Origin: Ophiobolus disseminans
Lineage: Eukaryota > Ascomycota > Dothideomycetes > Pleosporales > Phaeosphaeriaceae
Assembly (NCBI GenBank): GCA_010093685.1
Contig: MU006225.1
Coordinates: 1,191,575-1,255,574, forward strand
Direction: 5' to 3'
Length of the DNA: 64,000 nt
Below are positions 45,992 through 57,008 of the stretch, one piece after another. Both the position numbers and the translations under genes were made by a program. Every line of letters begins with the position of its first letter. Position 1 is the first letter of the stretch. The notes beneath the pieces were generated by a model that was not told the origin of the DNA, made no database searches, and worked only from the letters and a program-made list of their open reading frames with translations.

Positions 45992-46858
45992 CTACGCTCC
46001 ACGCCAGTAAGCAATCGCATTTAGAAGCGTGAACTGGGCGATGAGTCCTCCATCAGGTAAGCTAAGACCCTTCACCTCCTCGAGTATCATCTCGCGCGCC
46101 AACACCCTCCTATCCTGTTCCAGATGATTCAGGTACATATTGCCGCTGCTGTCCTCGATCCAGTCCAGTAGAGCAGTCGCGCTGTCCTGTGAAGATGTGT
46201 TATAAGTACGACTGATGTATACACGGCCAAACCCTGCGGCCGCCAGATCATGTCGCAACTCGTCCTGCGTTGGAATGTGCGCAAAGTTGGTCGTGTCCTC
46301 GCCCAGCTTCGTCAAGATGTCCTCTCTTATGGTGACTATAGGGGACGGACGACTACCGTCTGCCGTGGCTATGCCGATGCATGTTCCAGCCTTTGAAACA
46401 AATGCAGCTTGCGCGAGGAACAGAGGCTTATTAGTGAACCAGTGGTATGTCGCGTTGACGTGGATATGATCGAATGTCTGGCCTGCAAATCTCGAAAGAT
46501 CGTGTGCGTCGCCAGCATGGTATTCCACGCGCAGCTTTAATTCAGGGAACGCTTCCAAGTTCTCTTTGGCCTGATCGATGCTGTGTCGGTCCAGATCCAT
46601 GCCTACGACTCTCCCTCCCGGGCCCACCAAATGCGCGATGGTTATCGAGTCTTTGCCTGGCCCGCAGCCAACCACCAGAACGGAGTGGTCCTTAGCGATG
46701 TTCATCATCTGGGTGAGGCTTTCACCGATCGCGTGCTGGCAGAGGTTTGTGCGGCTGTAGCGACATGCAGACGTTTTGCTAGCAGTGCCCCATTTCGAGT
46801 TGGTGTCTTTATCGTTTGGGTTAACCGTGCTTGGATCGTTTTTGGCTAGATCTGACAT
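45992..46858 (-). CDS. Class I SAM-dependent methyltransferase
   Basis: Single exon. The longest frame begins at 46927, but MSDLAKNDPSTVNPND at 46858 is the more natural start. Motif I is VLVVGCGPGKDSITIAHLVG, followed by the acidic ribose-binding MDLDRHS and motif II region FDHIHVNATYHWFTNK. About 288 residues, soluble. Its fold is of the UbiE/Methyltransf_11 type; substrate is unknown. It converges on the esterase gene with 156 bases between them and lies in the tailoring-enzyme neighbourhood described in the findings. Confidence 0.85.
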   Translation of the reverse strand: MSDLAKNDPSTVNPNDKDTNSKWGTASKTSACRYSRTNLCQHAIGESLTQMMNIAKDHSVLVVGCGPGKDSITIAHLVGPGGRVVGMDLDRHSIDQAKENLEAFPELKLRVEYHAGDAHDLSRFAGQTFDHIHVNATYHWFTNKPLFLAQAAFVSKAGTCIGIATADGSRPSPIVTIREDILTKLGEDTTNFAHIPTQDELRHDLAAAGFGRVYISRTYNTSSQDSATALLDWIEDSSGNMYLNHLEQDRRVLAREMILEEVKGLSLPDGGLIAQFTLLNAIAYWRGA

Positions 46859-47771
46859 GATGCACGGATGTCGGTGATAGGAAAGGCAAAGACTTGATTG
46901 ATGCAATCGGGAGTTCGAAGGGAGCAATGACGCTCAAGAGGTTTGGTTGCTCTGGAAAGAGAGAAGAGGAAGTGCCCGTGTCAAAGCACCCCGCACCCGC
47001 CACGATGATTGGCTCTATATTGTATGATAAGCCAGCGAGCGCTTAAATCAAAGGCGAACATCAAAGAAGTTCAAACCGAAGTACATGGGTGAAGAGGGGC
47101 AGTGTGGCAAGCGGACCAATGACCCTGGGTCGCGATCATGCGAGCTCCCGCGGTCGGTTACAGGATTCTAGGCACAACTCACAACGAGAATCTGAAATGA
47201 TTATTTGGCATGCTATAGCCCAACCGGTAGAACCTATAGCTCAGAAAGCTTGTAGCCTAGCTCACACGTCAGCAGACGGGGTTCTCCTTTGGGCTACGTG
47301 ATGTCGGATGTGAGAGACAGGGCAAAAAGGAGGGAGAAGGTTGTTGTATTAAGAGAGCTACGGAGAGCGATTATATACACAACCAGAATGAGTAAGCAAG
47401 CGACTAAGAGTTACGTGGGGATGCAGTTCACATGTACCTTGTGAACTGGGGTGCCATGCTGACACGTGACACCCGTGTCATGCCGCTAGATATTCAAAAT
47501 AGTCCTAGGGTAGTCTGGTTCATTGCGCAGCTTCTAGGAGTCACCACGCACGGAATCTTTTCCGCGGCGATGGAAATTCAACGTCATTTGTGTCTGTTGT
47601 TGTTAGCTATGGGAAAAGATGCAGCTGCATTTCCATCTTTTCAAACATACAACCCGACAGCATGCCTGGACTAGCCAGGTCGATGGGAAGAAGGATTGCC
47701 GCACGTCAGAAAATGGAAAGTCTTTAATGCTCGATATCGACCAAAAAACACGCAGATAAAGCATCTAAATC
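46859..47771. other. Intergenic between the methyltransferase and first acyltransferase
   Basis: Contains the methyltransferase promoter and the acyltransferase 3' end. Frames at 47089-47301 and 47432-47674 lack features. Confidence 0.45.
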
Positions 47772-49295
47772 TCACAATTTAGCTCGTCCAAGCCCCTCTA
47801 CCTCCTTCTCCATCTCCCCCACCAACCACCCACCACCCCTTATCTCCTCTGCAAACGCCTTCAACTCCCCGTCCTCAAGACTGATCATCACCTCCCAATC
47901 TTCGTCTCCCTCCGCCCGCCTCGGCAACACCACGATCCCACCCTCGCCCTTCCAACACGCACGTCTCACAACCGCAGGTTTCGAGCTACTCGTCCCAGGT
48001 ATGTCCCACTCATTATTGATACCTATGCGACGCCAGTCGGTGATGTAGATGTCGAGCCCGTTGGCAAACGTTAGGCCTTCGCAATCCGTCATGGGCGGCG
48101 AGGTCGTTGAAGAGACGATAGTCGCGAGGCGGGATTCGATAACTGGTCGTGTGAAAGAGCGGATAGAATGCGAGACTTTGGCGGCGAGGGGCGCGATAAC
48201 GTCTGCCGTCAGCGGGTGAGCTGGCGAATCTTTAGAAACCTGGCATGTCGGTTTCGCGGAGAGCACGCAGTTGCCAATGTAGCCTAGGTCTGTAAAGGGT
48301 GGGCCGAGGCGTGTCCGAAGATCGACTACAGTCACCATTGTCGAGCTTGCGATGGCGCTGGGCGCGAGCAGGGGGCTTCGAGCGCGGTTGACATGCGCCC
48401 ATAGAAGCGCTGCTAGCGCCATGAAAGGAGAAACCCGGCATCCTGTGAGGGTCGTAAAAGTGGTGGCAAGCTCGTCAACGGTTGAAGATGAGATCCGGAA
48501 CATCGTGGACCCGATTTCATATGGTGATTCCCTGAGCGCCACCACTTCGTGGGCAGATTCGGTTGCATCCGACTCTTCATTTGAGTTTTGAGCCAAGTTG
48601 TCTAGAGCCAGCCCAATACTGGGTCTTTTAATCGAAACCTGCGGCTTTTGATCATCGAGCAATTGTTGGTTCTCCTGCTGTGCTGTGGTGTGCTGGAGAT
48701 AGTGCACATACTTTCCAACATTCTCACTCCAAACTTCATAAATCCTTCTTACTCCTGCTCCATCAGCAACACAATGATGTATCCACACACTCAACACCAA
48801 GCCGCCGGGTATAAAAGCGACTTGCGTAGCCAAGACCGGTAGTGTAATACCTTTCGCAAAGCTAGTCCTACCTGTGGCATATGAATCGCCATCATCAAGA
48901 CCAGAATGGTGGCGTAGAAAAGCGGGACAAACAACTTCGGCTGGAAATTGGGAAGAGTCAAAATGTGATTGTGAAAGAATGTCGTAGGAATAGTCCGGGT
49001 GCGTGGCGACGACGAGACTCGCATTGAAGATGCGCTTTGCTTCGGCGACGACATCCATAGGGCTAGTATATTCCAACTTCAAGCTTTCTGTCTTAGAATC
49101 CGATAGGTTGAGATGGCCAGCGAGGAACGGAAGTTGCTGTAGCGTTGTAGAAAGGCCATTGCAAAGTGCATCGATGGCAGCATCGGTATAGCGCTCGTCG
49201 GGAAATGGAAAGATGGTAAGATGGCGGGCGTAGTTGCGGATGTGCGGTTGCTGATCGAGAAAGGAGAGGCGGTATTCTTCTTGTTGTGAAATCAT
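47772..49295 (-). CDS. BAHD-like acyltransferase (trichothecene 3-O-acetyltransferase-type)
   Basis: A CoA-dependent O- or N-acyltransferase of the PF02458 group. The ATG at 49295 (MISQQEEYRLSFLDQQPHIR) is preferred over a 71-residue upstream extension. The catalytic HxxxD motif is HHCVADGAG, preceded by FIPGGLVLSVWI. LPFLAGHLNL in the N-terminal half and LTFANGLDIYITDWRRIGIN in the C-terminal half are family landmarks (the latter in place of the DFGWG motif). About 507 residues and soluble. It is a paralogue of the gene at 51.0 kb in the same orientation. Substrate not predicted. Confidence 0.88.
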   Translation of the reverse strand: MISQQEEYRLSFLDQQPHIRNYARHLTIFPFPDERYTDAAIDALCNGLSTTLQQLPFLAGHLNLSDSKTESLKLEYTSPMDVVAEAKRIFNASLVVATHPDYSYDILSQSHFDSSQFPAEVVCPAFLRHHSGLDDGDSYATGRTSFAKGITLPVLATQVAFIPGGLVLSVWIHHCVADGAGVRRIYEVWSENVGKYVHYLQHTTAQQENQQLLDDQKPQVSIKRPSIGLALDNLAQNSNEESDATESAHEVVALRESPYEIGSTMFRISSSTVDELATTFTTLTGCRVSPFMALAALLWAHVNRARSPLLAPSAIASSTMVTVVDLRTRLGPPFTDLGYIGNCVLSAKPTCQVSKDSPAHPLTADVIAPLAAKVSHSIRSFTRPVIESRLATIVSSTTSPPMTDCEGLTFANGLDIYITDWRRIGINNEWDIPGTSSSKPAVVRRACWKGEGGIVVLPRRAEGDEDWEVMISLEDGELKAFAEEIRGGGWLVGEMEKEVEGLGRAKL

Positions 49296-51017
49296 GATGT
49301 TAGTGTGGCTAATAAAGTGAGTCAAGGTTGATGAGCAACAAAATGTGGCAGATCGCGGAAGATATATGGTGGCGTTTGACAAGTGGACGGTAAAGATACG
49401 ACGTATACAAGGCAATGTCGAGGTTTGCTGTGTGACCTTTGCAACCGGTGTGCAAGAAAATATGTCCAATAGAAACACCAGTAAACAGCCTACTTGATTC
49501 AAGTGCACTCCTCCCTTCGATCAGTGTGGTTCCGTAGGTCTAAGCGAGCAGCCACAGCATTCGGGGCCACGGGAGACTGCACCAACTTGGCCCCACCAAC
49601 TTGCAGTGCGACATGTATCGAGGAAGATCTGCTTATGATGGAGGCAAGTGTGGCTGTCTACACTTGGGACTTTTGCAGGCTGCCTGCGATCAGCAGAGGT
49701 GGTCCTCCTCGAGCTCTTGGTGGGCTTGCTGAGATCCATGAGAGGCCGCACCAGGAACACAAGCTAGAATTTTGAGTGCGTCCAGTGTTGTCGTCATATT
49801 GACTGTCCTTTTTGAGATGGCATACCCATGCGCGACTCATTTCTCGTCATCAGGTTGTTGTAACTGCATTTCGGGTCTTCCTCCGTTCAGCGTGTGTATA
49901 CCGGAACCTAGCGTTTCTGTGGAACCACAAACATCGTAATACGGCATCAAATATCGGCTCCACGTCGGTGTAAACCAGGGTCATGATGCACCCTCCGGCG
50001 GATATGGAGGTTGCCCTAGATCAAAAGACGAGTGCCCAGAGGTTTAAACTTTCATTTGGCACATTAGCGTTTTATGTGCAGCCGTCCAAATCGTTCCAAG
50101 CTTCTGTACCATTTTCGGCAACATTATGTGGTACAGAGGAGAGTCGATGCCAAGGGGCGAGTCTTCTCCGGGATTCGACGTATGGACCTCCACATCAACA
50201 TCGCTATAAACTTCCTTCGAAGTACATTTACATCTCTCCGTCGTCATGTTTGCTCGGCAAAGTCAATAAAGTGTTTTGTTTGGCGAGATGCTATGACTGG
50301 ATCGCAATGACGTGTTGGTCGTACAGTGAATCGCAGACTGTTGCTCGTGCTAGGACCCCGGGAGGCTGTCTTATTGGTTCGCGGAAAAATAGTCCGATGT
50401 AGACCTGGACGTCACTTCATGAAATTGACAGTGTGCACATTGATTGTCTGTTATACCTGGTGAGGTTGCGGCGGCGAACAGTTTACAAACTATTGAACTA
50501 CACGAAATCCCGTTCGGAACAACAAACGCTAGGCGCCATGAAGAATTCAAGTCGCGAGTTGACGCCGGGTGGGTACCACAGTGCCATGTGAAACGGGAAT
50601 GACGATTAATGTGGAGATGTGGTGTGATAGTCTTTAGGTGAGGTGCGCGAGGAAAGTGCTTCGGAACTAATAATGTTGCGGTGTGAGAATGCAATAAACT
50701 AAAGTGTATTGTTCTGTTGTTCTGTGCTGCTTGTGCGGACCTCTCAGAAGGCTGGCAGCAGGGTCTGTTTACATGACGTATCTACGATACTGTTGAGGTA
50801 AGAGGTGCTCAATAAGGGAGGAAGCAGCGCCAGACCACCGCACGCAGCGCACGTGACACACGTTCCTCATAAACCGTCACAAACAACGCTACCCGATAAC
50901 GGTCATCACATGACAAGACAAGAGGGCACCGTTCCTTTGACATCCAGCATTCAATGTATTCATCCTCAACTACAGCAACAAATCTGTACCTCATACAGCT
51001 CATTCCTGCCAACTTCC
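49296..51017. other. Gene-poor 1.7-kb interval between the two acyltransferase genes
   Basis: Holds the promoter of the first acyltransferase. Short frames on both strands (for example 49494-49775 and 49983-50402) have no domains. I see no tRNA or repeat. Confidence 0.45.
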
Positions 51018-52496
51018 CTATTCATCCGCCCACCCCTCAACAACCCGTCCAACCCGCTCACCCAACCCCTCAATGAATCGCTCCATCTCGCCCACCTCCA
51101 AACACATCAGAACCTCGTAGTCCCTATCCTCGCCTTCCCTCCGCGCCAGAACCCGCATGCCGCCTTCGCTCCTGTAACTCGGTTTCCTTAGCGCGCTTGC
51201 CTTTCCATCTCCGCCCGTGCCGGGGATGTTCCAGACCCAGTCGGCTCCAAGATGCTGCCACGTCGTGATCATCATGACGGGCCCGTTGGCAAAGGATGTG
51301 TCTTCAAAGGTCTTGCTAGGGTTGGTGAATGTGGATAGGTATTCGATGCGCCTGGCGAGCCACTCGGGTGACAGTCCTGCAAGTGTGAATGTCAAGGCGA
51401 GGGCGACGGGGAAAAGATGCTGAGCAGTGACTTGTGAACCTAGAGGTGGGTTGTTGAGGATTTCAGAAAGCGGGTAGGGAGTAGTAGCGTATGGCGCCAG
51501 GTTGCCAGAAAAATCTTTCGGAAAGGCAGGACCGGCGCGCTTACCCAGGTGGACGGCGATTGCGAGGGCAACTGTATCACATCCAGCGGCTTGCAATGCG
51601 GCACTTCGTGCGCGTATGGCATGTACCCACATGAGTGAGGTAAGAGTGATGAATGTTGAGATTCGTGTCGTGGTAAGCGCCTGCAACTCGCCTTTGAGTG
51701 TTGCAATGGCAGATGCAGGGAGACACACAATTTTCGCCGTAGTCTCGTATGGGTCAGAGCGTATGGTCGGGTATGGAATCTTGGTGGGCTGTATAGACAA
51801 GCCACCGCCGTCCCGCGGAGTGTCCTCGCTGGGAGAGGCAGGAAGCAAGGCATCGAGGGCGCGCCGATGAGCAGAGGAGTCGACAGGCTCAATCTTGTCC
51901 ATGGCCGCTACCTCGACACCGGCATTAATGTCCTTGACATAGCCACTCCACACTTTGAAAAACAAGTCAAACGCGATGCCATCCAAAACACCGTGATGCC
52001 CATACACACTTAGCACTAGACCGCCTGGAATGAAGGTCGCTTGTGCCCTCATCACGGGAATGGCATAGCCCATTGTCGCGCCGGTTCCGGTCTCTGCATA
52101 CGGGTGTCCAAGGCCTGGATGGTTTTGTAAGCCCGTAGGGCAGAGAAGGTTTGGTGGCAGCATGGCTGGTGGGAATCCCTCTTTCTCCATGATGCGGTAG
52201 TCGAACTGAGGGTTCGCGGCTTGATCAAAACTTGCAGCCAACATCATGTTGCCATGGTCAGGGCTAACGGGATCAGGGTAGGTCGCTTTCAGATAGCCTC
52301 TCGAGAGATCAGGGACGATGAGCGTGCCAGCCATGTGAGGATAGTGGCGTAGAGTGAGCGACAGCCCAGTACGCAAAGCGTGAAGCGCATCATCAGCACG
52401 AGAGATGTCCGGAAACGGGAAGACGAAGAGGTCCTTGATGTATTTACGGAATGTGCATTGATCGACGATCGACAGATGGAGCTCCTTGGAAGTCAT
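51018..52496 (-). CDS. BAHD-like acyltransferase, second paralogue
   Basis: The start MTSKELHLSIVDQCTFRKYI at 52496 is preferred; 35 residues of open frame precede it. The catalytic motif is GHHGVLDGIA, inside FIPGGLVLSVYGHHGVLDG; LRHYPHMAGTLIVPDLSRG and FANGPVMMITTWQHLGADWV are the other landmarks. About 492 residues. It shares overall architecture and several motif phrases (IPGGLVLSV, then WxIPGT) with the acyltransferase at 47.8 kb, so the two probably come from one duplication. Acyl donor and acceptor are unknown. Confidence 0.87.
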   Translation of the reverse strand: MTSKELHLSIVDQCTFRKYIKDLFVFPFPDISRADDALHALRTGLSLTLRHYPHMAGTLIVPDLSRGYLKATYPDPVSPDHGNMMLAASFDQAANPQFDYRIMEKEGFPPAMLPPNLLCPTGLQNHPGLGHPYAETGTGATMGYAIPVMRAQATFIPGGLVLSVYGHHGVLDGIAFDLFFKVWSGYVKDINAGVEVAAMDKIEPVDSSAHRRALDALLPASPSEDTPRDGGGLSIQPTKIPYPTIRSDPYETTAKIVCLPASAIATLKGELQALTTTRISTFITLTSLMWVHAIRARSAALQAAGCDTVALAIAVHLGKRAGPAFPKDFSGNLAPYATTPYPLSEILNNPPLGSQVTAQHLFPVALALTFTLAGLSPEWLARRIEYLSTFTNPSKTFEDTSFANGPVMMITTWQHLGADWVWNIPGTGGDGKASALRKPSYRSEGGMRVLARREGEDRDYEVLMCLEVGEMERFIEGLGERVGRVVEGWADE

Positions 52497-52740
52497 GTCA
52501 CGGAAAGGGGCGAGAGAATGTTTGTAGGCGACCAGAGAGTTCGCGAGCCGGGGTTTTTGTGTCCACATCGGGTGTTTGCAGACACGTTGAATTCGCTGCA
52601 TGTTTGTATCTTTAGGTGGCGTGAATCGTGGGCCCAGTTGAAGGTATCGAGTTGATTTCTCTGGGGTCGTGGCCGTATCCTGAACTCAGAGAATCCGAAT
52701 AAAACACGAGAGTCGCAATGAGGTCACTGTATGGTGCGGC

Positions 52741-53803
52741 CTACACCCGATTCACATTCCGTTCGGATCCGATCATCGCAGCGTGATCAACCTCTTCACC
52801 CAGGACGCCCGCCTTTTGCAAGATGCCCACGGTCTTTGAAACAACCTCACTGTCAACCCCTCGTACATCCTTAGCAAAGCGCACAGTCTTCAGCCACTCC
52901 CTTGTATCCTCCTCCGAGTAGTCCAACTTTGTGCTGATATACTGGACAGCCTCTTCCTGGTTCGCTTCAAAGTGCTTCACGCCCTGATTGATCTTCACCA
53001 TGACATCCTCAAGCTCATCCCTGAGCACGGGCTTGCTGGCGTTGGTTGTCGAACTCCAGTTTGCTGGATGAAGCAGATCATTCACGGCGACAATCTTCCA
53101 TGACGACCAGGGTGTGTAAATCTCACCGATGCGTTTGATCTCGCCGTTGTCGTAGTAGCGTTTCGACGTGAAGTGCTCCCACATGAAGAAGTCGGCGGTG
53201 CCGTTGTTTACGCCGTCACGCAGGTTTGAGAAGGTGTTCAAGGGCTCGACTGGGAATGGCGGACTGTGGGATGTGGTGTCCAGCCATCCCTGTTGATCAG
53301 CCAGAACATAGCTCATCACATAGCTGCCACTGCCTATCCGCGACACGCCAACCTTCTTGCCTTTTAAGTCGTGTACGCCTTGGAGATCGTCTCTCTTTGC
53401 GCCCGCAGATATCGCCCAGCACAGCGGCGTCTCGACGTACGTGCCGACGACTCGAAACCCGGCATCCTCCTTCTTTGCCTGTGCTTTGCCCAATGCGGCA
53501 ATCCATCCCTCGGTCAATCCTACGCCGATATCGATATCGCCAGCCTGTAGCGCCGTGACCATGTGGCCGGTGCCGGAGGGGTATGGGAGCAGTCGCGAGT
53601 CGAGGCCGTAGTGCTTCTTCGCGAATTCGAGTGGCGTTGAGAAATGTTCTGCCAATCATTAGATCTGGCCAGGGAAAGCTGGACTCCATCCTACCGGGTA
53701 CGAAACCAATTCGCAACGGAGCCATGGTCGCTGGGGCGATCGAGAAATGGCGGAATTGGCGTAGTGCTGACGTTGGATGCGCGACGCGTAGGGCACGAAA
53801 CAT
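52741..53803 (-). CDS. Periplasmic-binding-protein-type II fold protein (NMT1/THI5-like, Ca3427-type)
   Basis: A eukaryotic protein with the fold of bacterial solute-binding proteins. Exon 1 (53803-about 53693) begins MFRALRVAHPTSALRQFRHF, a basic, hydroxylated N-terminus that fits a mitochondrial targeting peptide, then APLRIGFVP. A short intron joins in phase to EHFSTPLEFAKKHYGLDSRL. AGDIDIGVGLTEGWIAALGK, GVHDLKGKKVGVSRIGSGSY and ADFFMWEHFTSKRYYDNGEI are typical ligand-pocket phrases of this family. Length of about 337 residues. Its bacterial relatives bind sulfonates or thiamine precursors, but no ligand is known to me for this fungal group. Confidence 0.85.
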
Positions 53804-54070
53804 GGTGGTTTCCGACCAGAATCAAAATGTCACGGCTCTTATATGACGGAGAATTTAAAGCTTGAAGTGAACTGGCTCCCAATGAAGATTGCTAGCGGAG
53901 TGCTGGTGGCTTGAAGCTCGCAGTCGGTGATGCGATAAAAAGCTTGGGCCAGCCATTCCGAGCTCGTTCCGAATCCCTCCGATGACGGCACAACGTGACA
54001 ACTTTCCACATAACTAAATCATCGTAAACCTTTTCGGAATTCTACTATTTCCCTCACCTCCCGCGGCATC

Positions 54071-55585
54071 ATGATCGCCGAAAGAACATCTTTAAGAGCC
54101 AAGAGCATTGCTGTCGTAGGAGCGGGACCATCTGGCGTAGTAGCGGCGAAATACCTACGAGCCGAGAAAGCCTTTGATAGGATTGTACTCTTCGAGCAAA
54201 GAAGTAGATCAGGTGGAATTTGGAACTACACCGGCGACCAACGAGACGAAGACCTTTTCACTGTCCCTCAGACTAATCCTCGAGGCAAGAACCAAGATCC
54301 AAAGTGGGTGGATCCAAACAATCCAGGAGATTCCCACGCTTTGGAAAGTGGACGGAATGCAGGCTTATCCTTTCTATCACCAATGTACGAAAAGCTCGAA
54401 ACTAACATACCTCGGGGACTAATGGGCATTCAAGACTTGGACTGGCCGCAAGACAGCCAACTGTTTCCCACACACGATACCGTGTTGAAGTACATTGACG
54501 ACTACGGAAAAGACGTCCAAGACATGGTGCAGTGTGAGACGCAAGTCGTAAACGCCGAGCCCACCAACGACGCACCGGATAGCACTTGGACCGTCCGGAC
54601 TCGAAATCTCCGCACCAATAAAGAACACGACGACATCTTCGACGCTGTAATAGTAGCAAACGGCCACTTCATCGTGCCCTACATCCCACACATCCCCAGT
54701 ATTCGAGAATGGAACACACAGTACCCAGGCGCGATAAGTCACTCCAAATACTACCGCCGACCGGAGGAATACAGCGGCATGAAAGTCATCGTCGTAGGAA
54801 ATTCTGCATCCGGCGCAGACATCAGCAACCAAATTGCCCCTTACTGTCAAGAACCACTACTCTGGTCATCAAGATCAACGTCCATGTTCGCCGCCTCACA
54901 CGGCGCAGCAGGCCCCGAGCGCCGAGAAGTCCCGCCCATCGCACGCTTCACCCCGTCAAATCGGGGCGTCGAGTTTGAAGACGGCACCACGGAAAGTGAT
55001 ATCGATGCCATCGTCTTCGCGACGGGATATTTCTACTCCCTCCCGTTTCTCGAGAACGTCAAGCCAGCTTTGATCACGGATGGAAGCCATGTCAATAATA
55101 CATATCAACACCTCTTCTTCGCGCCGCAGCCGACGCTATCGTTTCTGGCACTGAATCAACGCGTCATACCATTTCCGTTTGCAGAAGCTCAGGCCTCGGT
55201 CCTTGCGCGTGTATATTCTGGTCGCCTCACTCTTCCGTCGTACACAGAGATGCAGAAATGGGAACAAGACGCGATTGCTGAGTCGGGCGATGGTCGAAAT
55301 TTCCATCTACTGAAGTTCCCGAAGGACGGTAACTACATTAATGCGATGAGTCAGCGGGCGATGAGTGCGTCGACGAAGGATGGATTGGAGAATGAGGGGA
55401 ATGGCAAATTGCCGCCGGTATGGGGCGAGTGGGAATTCTGGTGTCGTGAGAATTTTCCTGCGATACGAAAGGCGTTTACGGGGCTGGGGGAGAAGAGGAA
55501 GGAGGTGAGGAGTTTGGAGGAACTGGGGTTTAGCTTTGAAGAGTGGAAGCGGGAAAAGGAGCGAGAGGAGGGGAAGTTGATATAG
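54071..55585 (+). CDS. Flavin-containing monooxygenase
   Basis: FAD- and NADPH-dependent monooxygenase of the FMO family, acting on soft nucleophiles or small metabolites. Single exon, 504 residues, start at 54071. Landmarks in order: FAD-binding VVGAGPSGVVAAKYL, then SRSGGIWNYTG; FMO-identifying sequence YPGAISHSKYY (the FxGxxxHxxxY/F pattern with Tyr first); NADP-binding VIVVGNSASGADIS; and FATGYFY. The C-terminal 40 residues are charged and helical. It is convergent with the MFS transporter (48 bases between stops). About 267 bases separate its start from the start of the solute-binding-type gene, so the two share an upstream region. Confidence 0.9.
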   Translation: MIAERTSLRAKSIAVVGAGPSGVVAAKYLRAEKAFDRIVLFEQRSRSGGIWNYTGDQRDEDLFTVPQTNPRGKNQDPKWVDPNNPGDSHALESGRNAGLSFLSPMYEKLETNIPRGLMGIQDLDWPQDSQLFPTHDTVLKYIDDYGKDVQDMVQCETQVVNAEPTNDAPDSTWTVRTRNLRTNKEHDDIFDAVIVANGHFIVPYIPHIPSIREWNTQYPGAISHSKYYRRPEEYSGMKVIVVGNSASGADISNQIAPYCQEPLLWSSRSTSMFAASHGAAGPERREVPPIARFTPSNRGVEFEDGTTESDIDAIVFATGYFYSLPFLENVKPALITDGSHVNNTYQHLFFAPQPTLSFLALNQRVIPFPFAEAQASVLARVYSGRLTLPSYTEMQKWEQDAIAESGDGRNFHLLKFPKDGNYINAMSQRAMSASTKDGLENEGNGKLPPVWGEWEFWCRENFPAIRKAFTGLGEKRKEVRSLEELGFSFEEWKREKEREEGKLI

Positions 55586-55633
55586 ATATTCCATGATTGC
55601 AAATTAAGGGACAAGCCGTGAATCAACCTCGAA

Positions 55634-57008
55634 TCAAACACGTCCAACCGTGAAGGGTGATCCCAGCTTCAACCATCTCGTAGCGACCAGCGCAACTACA
55701 CCAGCGCCCATGACTGCCGCAGCGCAGAACCACACGCCGTTGAAGTTCTGCACTGCATCTTTCCCATCGCCCTTGATCTGTCCAATTAATGGATTGCCGA
55801 GTAGCCCACCGAAGGAAGCTACGAGATACGCCAGTCCCAGTCGTACGCCCATTTCCGCGCTGCTCGGCGACAGATCTGTAATCGTCGGTCCAGGAATGAT
55901 AATGACACCGCCAGACAAGAATCCATATGCGATGCTGATGGCGATGAGCGAGCTAACGGTTGTCGCCAGTGGCAGCATACACATCGTAACAATGCACGCC
56001 ACGCTCAGCGGAAGCAGCGTGTTGACACCACCGTATCGGTCCGCGATGAAATTAGGCACAAACCGCCCGAAGATGTTCGCCGCATTCATGATGCTAAGTA
56101 GGTTGAAAGCCATGTCTTTCGACACACCAAGTTGCAGCGCATACTCCTGGATGAAGAAGAACGGAACGAACGAGGACGCTACGAAGAGTGTGAATGCACC
56201 CACGAAAACCGTATACGGCAAATCCTTGAAGTGGTGGAAACCGAATTTCGATCCCTTGGAGCCGTACTGGAGCTGAAGGCGCATAACAGCGAATGCAATG
56301 GCATTCGTGAGCAGGATTATCAACGCCAGAATCCGAACCGCCCACGCGAATCCAACGCTGATGAACAACGAGCGCATGGAAAGCGTGTACGCAATGCCCG
56401 CTACACTCGCGCCGGTGGATGCAAGGCCAGTCGCAAGCATGCGTTTCTTCTCGAAGAACATAGCAAGCACAGCGACGGGGATGAGTGCGAGAAGGCCGCT
56501 TCCAATGCCCATGCAGACGCCCTGGGACAGCAAGATGGCCCAGTAACTCTTGAAAAACGATGTCAAGACCAAACCGAGAACTTCGAGAACTGTACCAACT
56601 GCGATGATGCTCTTCAAATATCCGCGATCAAGCAGCATGCCGCCAGGTAAGCACCCAATCGTCGTGAAGAACAACTGAATACTGCCGACCCATGCAATCG
56701 AGGCTGCATCTTGATCGGGCATCAACGTATCGACGTAGTAAGTCTGAAAGACTCCGAATGCGTTTGGAAGACCCCTGGAGTCGTTAGCAATGCGTGGTGT
56801 GCATCTCAGGGCATCCGGCTTACCAGCTATTTGCGAAAATAATGAAGCCACCAACGACCTGCATCCATGCAACGTATCCATGATCAATGGGATAATCCGG
56901 ATTATCCTGCGCGCTAGCCGTGACTTCGTGGGCGCGAATTTGCGCAACACCCGAGCGCGCTTCTTCCGTGCGATTGCGAAGGAGGGGTTGGCGTTCGTTG
57001 GTGGCCAT
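55634..57008 (-). CDS. MFS transporter, monocarboxylate-porter type
   Basis: A 12-TM major facilitator of the fungal MCT (SLC16-like) group, which exports or imports monocarboxylates or related metabolites. The start at 57008 (MATNERQPLLRNRTEEARSG) precedes GYVAWMQVVGGFIIFANSW; a 48-nt intron joins W to GLPNAFGVFQTYYVDTLMPD, the hallmark GxxxxFGVFQxYY. LPGGMLLDRGYLKS follows. The loop motif ADRYGGVNTLLPLSVACI and the C-terminal GLAYLVASFGGLLGNPLIGQ are typical of the family. The acidic-free hydrophilic N-terminus and absence of a large central loop extension fit MCT. Substrate unassigned; its place next to the FMO suggests linked function (inference). Confidence 0.9.
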
